A DNA stretch of 28,860 nt from Gammaproteobacteria bacterium (lineage in GTDB: Bacteria; Pseudomonadota; Gammaproteobacteria; DSM-16500). The translations under genes and the position numbers were made by a program. The notes below the pieces were generated by a model. It did not search any database. It was not told the origin of the DNA and saw only the letters and a program-made list of their open reading frames with translations. Of this stretch, positions 26,168 through 28,860 are shown one piece after another (position 1 is the stretch's first letter; every line of letters starts with the position of its first letter). The stretch is from the NCBI GenBank assembly GCA_021323555.1, contig JAJONP010000020.1:1-28860 (forward strand). The letters run 5' to 3'.

Positions 26168-26452
26168 TTAATTAGAAATTTCATTAAGTAATTTCCTGAT
26201 TGCCCCCACTCTCCAGACGGTTGTATTTTGTCCAATCTTACTTCCTGTCGGAAAACGGCCAGATTTCACACCAGCCCACCACGTGGACTTTTTTACTGGA
26301 ATTAATTGTAGGATTTGCGGAAGCCTAAGATATGCAGGATCAGGAAGAAAAACTGGCTCTTTAGTCCCTTCTTGGTGAATATACAGCCCGTATTGCAAGC
26401 TAGTCGTTGCTTGCAGTTCTTGATACGTATTGTTTTGAGTGTTTTGCATCAT
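26168..26452 (-). CDS. AlpA-family excisionase/transcription regulator
   Basis: The product is 94 residues. YLRLPQILQLIPVKKSTWWA (from about 41) with VKSGRFPTGSKIG and TTVWRVGAIRKLL is the AlpA/MerR-like helix-turn-helix seen in P4 AlpA relatives, which control excision and integrase expression in islands. The longer-than-usual N-terminus (about 40 residues) is not part of the domain. There are two adjacent ATGs (26452 and 26449); GGAG upstream spaces better for the second. It heads the operon 162-residue protein, PrimPol, DUF5681-like, and lies downstream of an operator-like repeat. Confidence 0.9.
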   Translation of the reverse strand: MMQNTQNNTYQELQATTSLQYGLYIHQEGTKEPVFLPDPAYLRLPQILQLIPVKKSTWWAGVKSGRFPTGSKIGQNTTVWRVGAIRKLLNEISN

Positions 26453-26512
26453 TCTGGCTCCATTTAATCAAGCATGGAACCTTTATAGGATATATATATA
26501 AAATAGGGACGA

Positions 26513-26542
26513 ACTCGGTTAAATTTTACCGAATTCGGTTAA
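26513..26542. promoter_or_regulatory. TCGGTTAA direct repeats with ACCGAATTCGGT palindrome upstream of alpA-like gene
   Basis: ACCGAATTCGGT (26528-26539) is a perfect 12-bp palindrome. TCGGTTAA occurs at 26515-26522 and 26535-26542, 20 bases apart, and CGGTTAAATTTTACCG is a second imperfect palindrome sharing a half-site. Two overlapping dyads about two turns apart suit cooperative repressor binding between the alpA-like gene and the gene upstream. The -10 is probably one of the TATATA steps at 26490-26500. Confidence 0.45.
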
Positions 26543-26554
26543 CATCACTTAATA

Positions 26555-27139
26555 TTAATCTCTTATTTCATCAGGAAGTAGCAACGCACCTTCGCGCAAA
26601 TAATCCAAAATAGTTTGGTCATCTAATGGAATATTATATTCTATTAGGGTGTCTTTAATAAGGCTTGCCGCAGAGGAGCGTTTTCCCTTTATTGGATTGA
26701 ATTTGTACTTCTTCATAGCCATTCCAACTATAAGCTTTAATAGACTATCACGCTCTCTTGGGCTTAAATCTTCACGTGGTTTTGGTTTCCCAAATTTATT
26801 CCTACTTGGTAGTTTGCAGTCATTCCAGTGTTTATAAAATAATTCACGTTCAATGCGTTTATCCAGAGCATTTTCATAACCATAGCCTGACCATTCTTTA
26901 CCATGTGTTTTATCTGTACATAGTGAGGCATATAACAAGTCATAATCATTATCTTCATTCATGAATAACTCAGTACTTCTCCTAATCAACTCTGCCTTAG
27001 CAGATTCATCGAATGACTTAGGGGGAATGCACCCTCGTTCTAACCAAACACCTTCAAAAAGCAAAAAAGATCGTTTTTCATTCCAATGATTCCAGAGCCT
27101 TTGTTTTTCGAGTTCTTCTTCTGTTATATGTAGCTTCAT
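26555..27139 (-). CDS. Hypothetical island protein
   Basis: The product is 194 residues, charged and helical (ITEEELEKQRLWNHWNEKRS at the start; SPRERDSLLKLIVGMAMKKY near 126-145). A basic stretch KYKFNPIKGKRSSAASLIKDTL and the DQTILDYLREG ending recall small helical DNA-associated proteins of islands, but no family can be named. AGGAGAG lies 7 bases before the ATG. It sits between the integrase and the alpA-type operon, on the same strand. Confidence 0.7.
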   Translation of the reverse strand: MKLHITEEELEKQRLWNHWNEKRSFLLFEGVWLERGCIPPKSFDESAKAELIRRSTELFMNEDNDYDLLYASLCTDKTHGKEWSGYGYENALDKRIERELFYKHWNDCKLPSRNKFGKPKPREDLSPRERDSLLKLIVGMAMKKYKFNPIKGKRSSAASLIKDTLIEYNIPLDDQTILDYLREGALLLPDEIRD

Positions 27140-27209
27140 ATTTGTGCTCTCCTATTTTCCGTCCCCTCTCTATTTTTCAGGCCATACCAACCATTACATT
27201 GGCTAAAAG

Positions 27210-27239
27210 GGGGGTATGGGGGTATCAATGGGGGTATCA
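27210..27239. repeat. GGGGGTAT triple repeat just past the integrase 3' end
   Basis: GGGGGTAT occurs three times in close succession; the last two read TGGGGGTATCA (27217-27227 and 27229-27239), 12 bases apart. They lie immediately after the integrase stop and are inverted copies of the octamers at 12111-12130 and 28483-28508. Confidence 0.7.
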
Positions 27240-27244
27240 TTTAC

Positions 27245-28459
27245 TTAGTTTGCATTACTCATGCTGTTAATGTGTCCTAGTGCTACTTTATCAAGGTAGT
27301 TACTCCAATCCTGCATCATCACTTTGCGTTGTTGTAAGTATTTAGCCCTGTCATAAGCTTCACCAAGGGAATTTTGTTTAGCATGAGCGAGTTGTGCGTC
27401 TACTACATCAAATGAGTAGTTCATTTTTTCTAGTATGGTAGTCATAGCCAACGAACGAAACCCGTGTCCCGTCATGCGACCCCGGTAACCCATGCGCTCA
27501 AGTGATTTTAGTATAGCGTTGTCACTCATGTGATTGCGTGGGCGTGTATGGCTAGCAAATACCCACTCGTATGTTCCATTGTGCAGTTTTATTTCTTCTA
27601 ATATATTTAATACTTGGCGAGATAGTGGAACAAGGTGGGCTTTTTTCATTTTCATACGCTCCGCCGGAATTGTCCACATAGCCTCTTCAAAGTTAAATTC
27701 CGACCATTTCGCCTGTATCATTTCGTTAGTGCGGGTAAATGTGTGCATCATAAATTCGACTGCGAGGCGCGTTGTCGGGTACATTCTAGATTCGTTGCGG
27801 TTTAGGTCTTTGATAAATTGTGGTAACTCAGCAGGCTCGATAGATGCAAAATGCACTGTTTTTCTGGTTTCCAGTGCATCTTTAAGATCAACTGTAATAT
27901 CCCGTGTTGCTAAACCCTTTGGAATAGCATAGCGAAATATCTGGCCACACATTTGTTTAGCCTTGCGTGTTATCTCATAAACGCCTCGTTTTTCAAGCTG
28001 CTGTAGAGCATCTAAGAGTATAGGCGGGGTTATATCACCAATTGGAAGGTTGCCAAGGCGCGGAAATATATTGGCTTCAAGCTGCATTAATAAAGTTGCG
28101 GCATAGCGTGGTGACCAACTGCCTTTCTTTTTCTCGTGCCATTCACGGGCAATGACCTCGAAAGTATTAGCGGTATTGATTCGCTTATTGCGCTGATTTT
28201 CTTTTTTAGCAAAGGAAGGGTCTATGTCGTCTGATAATAGCTTACGGGCTTCTATACGCTTATCTCTCGCCTTGCTTAGCGATACCTCTGGATAGCTACC
28301 AAAAGCAAGTAACTTCTCTTTACCATCAAATCTGTATTTTAACCTCCAAAGCCTTGAGCCATTAGGTGAAACAAGTAAAAACATACCCTCACCATCAGTC
28401 ATCTTATAAGCTTTGTCGCGTGGTTTTGCATTCTTTACCTGAATATCGGTGAGAGCCAT
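27245..28459 (-). CDS. Tyrosine integrase with DUF4102 arm-binding domain (P4 type)
   Basis: The product is 404 residues. The N-terminal DUF4102 domain (MALTDIQVKNAKPRDKAYKM, LAFGSYPEVSLSKAR) binds arm-type sites. A core-binding domain (about 98-185) and the catalytic domain follow, with Arg243 (FTRTNEMI), a Lys at 272-273, His332-x-x-Arg335 (HGFR), His359 (QLAHA) and Tyr369 (EAYDRA). All catalytic residues are intact. AGGT lies 6 bases before the ATG. The gene lies 174 bases from the 3' end of tRNA-Asn, the usual attachment target of this family, so it is the likely integrase of the island. Confidence 0.95.
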   Translation of the reverse strand: MALTDIQVKNAKPRDKAYKMTDGEGMFLLVSPNGSRLWRLKYRFDGKEKLLAFGSYPEVSLSKARDKRIEARKLLSDDIDPSFAKKENQRNKRINTANTFEVIAREWHEKKKGSWSPRYAATLLMQLEANIFPRLGNLPIGDITPPILLDALQQLEKRGVYEITRKAKQMCGQIFRYAIPKGLATRDITVDLKDALETRKTVHFASIEPAELPQFIKDLNRNESRMYPTTRLAVEFMMHTFTRTNEMIQAKWSEFNFEEAMWTIPAERMKMKKAHLVPLSRQVLNILEEIKLHNGTYEWVFASHTRPRNHMSDNAILKSLERMGYRGRMTGHGFRSLAMTTILEKMNYSFDVVDAQLAHAKQNSLGEAYDRAKYLQQRKVMMQDWSNYLDKVALGHINSMSNAN

Positions 28460-28482
28460 ATATTACCTATACAAACATGTTA

Positions 28483-28530
28483 TACCCCCAGCCTCCAAAA
28501 TACCCCCACTTATACCCCATTTTGGGGGTA
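28483..28530. repeat. TACCCCCA repeats between integrase and tRNA-Asn
   Basis: TACCCCCA occurs at 28483-28490 and 28501-28508, a shorter TACCCCA at 28513-28519, and the inverted TTGGGGGTA at 28522-28530. They lie between the integrase start and the tRNA 3' end, where arm-type sites of a tRNA-targeted integrase would be expected. Confidence 0.7.
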
Positions 28531-28633
28531 GATGTGGTTGGATTCTTATGGACGCCGCTGGAACGAGATAAGCCTAAAACCTATGAAAAGTCAAGGTTTT
28601 TTGGACTTGTTTGGATGGCTTTGGAAGGTGAAA

Positions 28634-28708
28634 TGGCTCCCCGGGCAAGATTCGAACTTGCGACCAATTGATTAACAGTCAACTGCGCTACCGCTGCGCT
28701 ACCGGGGA
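28634..28708 (-). tRNA. tRNA-Asn (anticodon GTT)
   Basis: The gene is 75 bases with an encoded CCA. The acceptor stem TCCCCGG/CCGGGGA, D stem GCGC/GCGC, anticodon stem with loop CTGTTAA (GTT) and T stem GCAAG/CTTGC with loop TTCGAAT all pair correctly. Its 3' end faces the integrase, so the island most likely inserted here and restored the tRNA. Confidence 0.97.
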
Positions 28709-28832
28709 ATACTGTCGGAACAACAAAGTGGGCGTGTTTATAACAAATATAAATTTATTATTCCAGAGTTTCTTTTAATAAATTTTAAAAAAATACATAT
28801 TTGTTGCTTATCTCGCTGAATTTACGGGGTTT

Positions 28833-28860
28833 TTACTTTAATTCTTCAGCTGGTTTTTCG
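28833..28860 (-). CDS. Possible 3' end of a partial CDS
   Basis: From the window edge the minus strand reads EKPAEELK then TAA (28835-28833). This looks like a natural charged C-terminus, but eight codons are too few to be sure. It would lie upstream of tRNA-Asn on the same strand. The 28709-28832 gap shows no other feature. Confidence 0.3.

Larger units (their letters stand above)
12111..28633. mobile_element. Inferred tRNA-Asn genomic island with defence cargo
   Basis: A DUF4102-type integrase lies next to the 3' end of tRNA-Asn, and an AlpA regulator, PrimPol-DUF3987 and DUF5681-like genes form a typical island replication module. TACCCCCA-type repeats occur at 12111-12130 and at 28483-28530, which is why I place the left limit near 12.1 kb. 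No clear duplicate of the tRNA 3' end was found at the left, so that border is tentative and the island could extend further left, including the recombinase remnants at 9-12 kb. Confidence 0.5.

Noticed and set aside
28477..28671. Plus-strand open frame of 64 codons ending ...APRARFELATN
   Set aside because: It runs through the TACCCCCA repeats and antisense across the tRNA-Asn gene; its tail is the common artefact of reading a tRNA on the wrong strand.
1..28860. CRISPR array or retron
   Set aside because: No regularly spaced repeats of about 25-40 bases and no reverse transcriptase or cas gene were seen.

Overview
The window comes from an AT-rich bacterial chromosome, most likely a proteobacterium. 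The pointers are an alphaproteobacterial-style Ku/LigD end-joining pair with LigD domain order phosphoesterase-ligase-polymerase, a type II NADH dehydrogenase, a DUF4102-type tyrosine integrase next to a tRNA gene, and an AlpA/PrimPol genomic-island replication module. An alphaproteobacterium is my best guess, but the genus cannot be named from the sequence.

Layout. (1) 1-2.8 kb, minus strand: a two-gene operon of a macrodomain (ADP-ribose-binding) protein followed directly by a large protein with an ADP-ribosyltransferase-like domain. It has a good sigma70-type promoter with a palindromic operator candidate, and the start of a third gene lies at the window edge. (2) 2.8-6.2 kb, minus strand: ku then ligD, the bacterial non-homologous end-joining system. 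(3) 6.4-8.8 kb, plus strand: ndh, a DUF488 gene and a uracil-DNA glycosylase-family gene, all overlapping. The DUF488 gene appears to start at AUA. (4) 9.0-12.05 kb, plus strand: a remnant mobile region with a tyrosine recombinase whose conserved N-terminus runs past its first ATG, a small membrane protein, and a large serine recombinase broken by a short frame-shifting deletion. (5) 12.1-28.6 kb: an inferred genomic island ending at tRNA-Asn(GTT). From left to right it carries an OLD-family ATPase/TOPRIM nuclease; a convergent type I restriction-modification operon (hsdR, a DUF262/DUF1524/AlbA_2 fusion, hsdM, hsdS with an extra C-terminal domain); a divergent, GC-rich structured RNA candidate with its own promoter and terminator; a short unknown gene; a minus-strand replication module (AlpA regulator, unknown gene, PrimPol-DUF3987 protein, DUF5681-like protein); another unknown gene; and the integrase abutting the tRNA.

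How it works together. The island looks like an integrated satellite- or plasmid-like element whose cargo is anti-phage defence: type I R-M, a GmrSD-like putative type IV component translated with it, and OLD. TACCCCCA/TGGGGGTA repeats lie at both ends and beside the integrase, and may be recombinase arm sites marking the island limits. The most interesting points are the ADP-ribosyltransferase/macrodomain pair, the fused proteins inside the hsd operon, the structured RNA at about 22256-22461, and a hairpin of about 27 bp built from 9-bp repeats at the 3' end of the primase gene.
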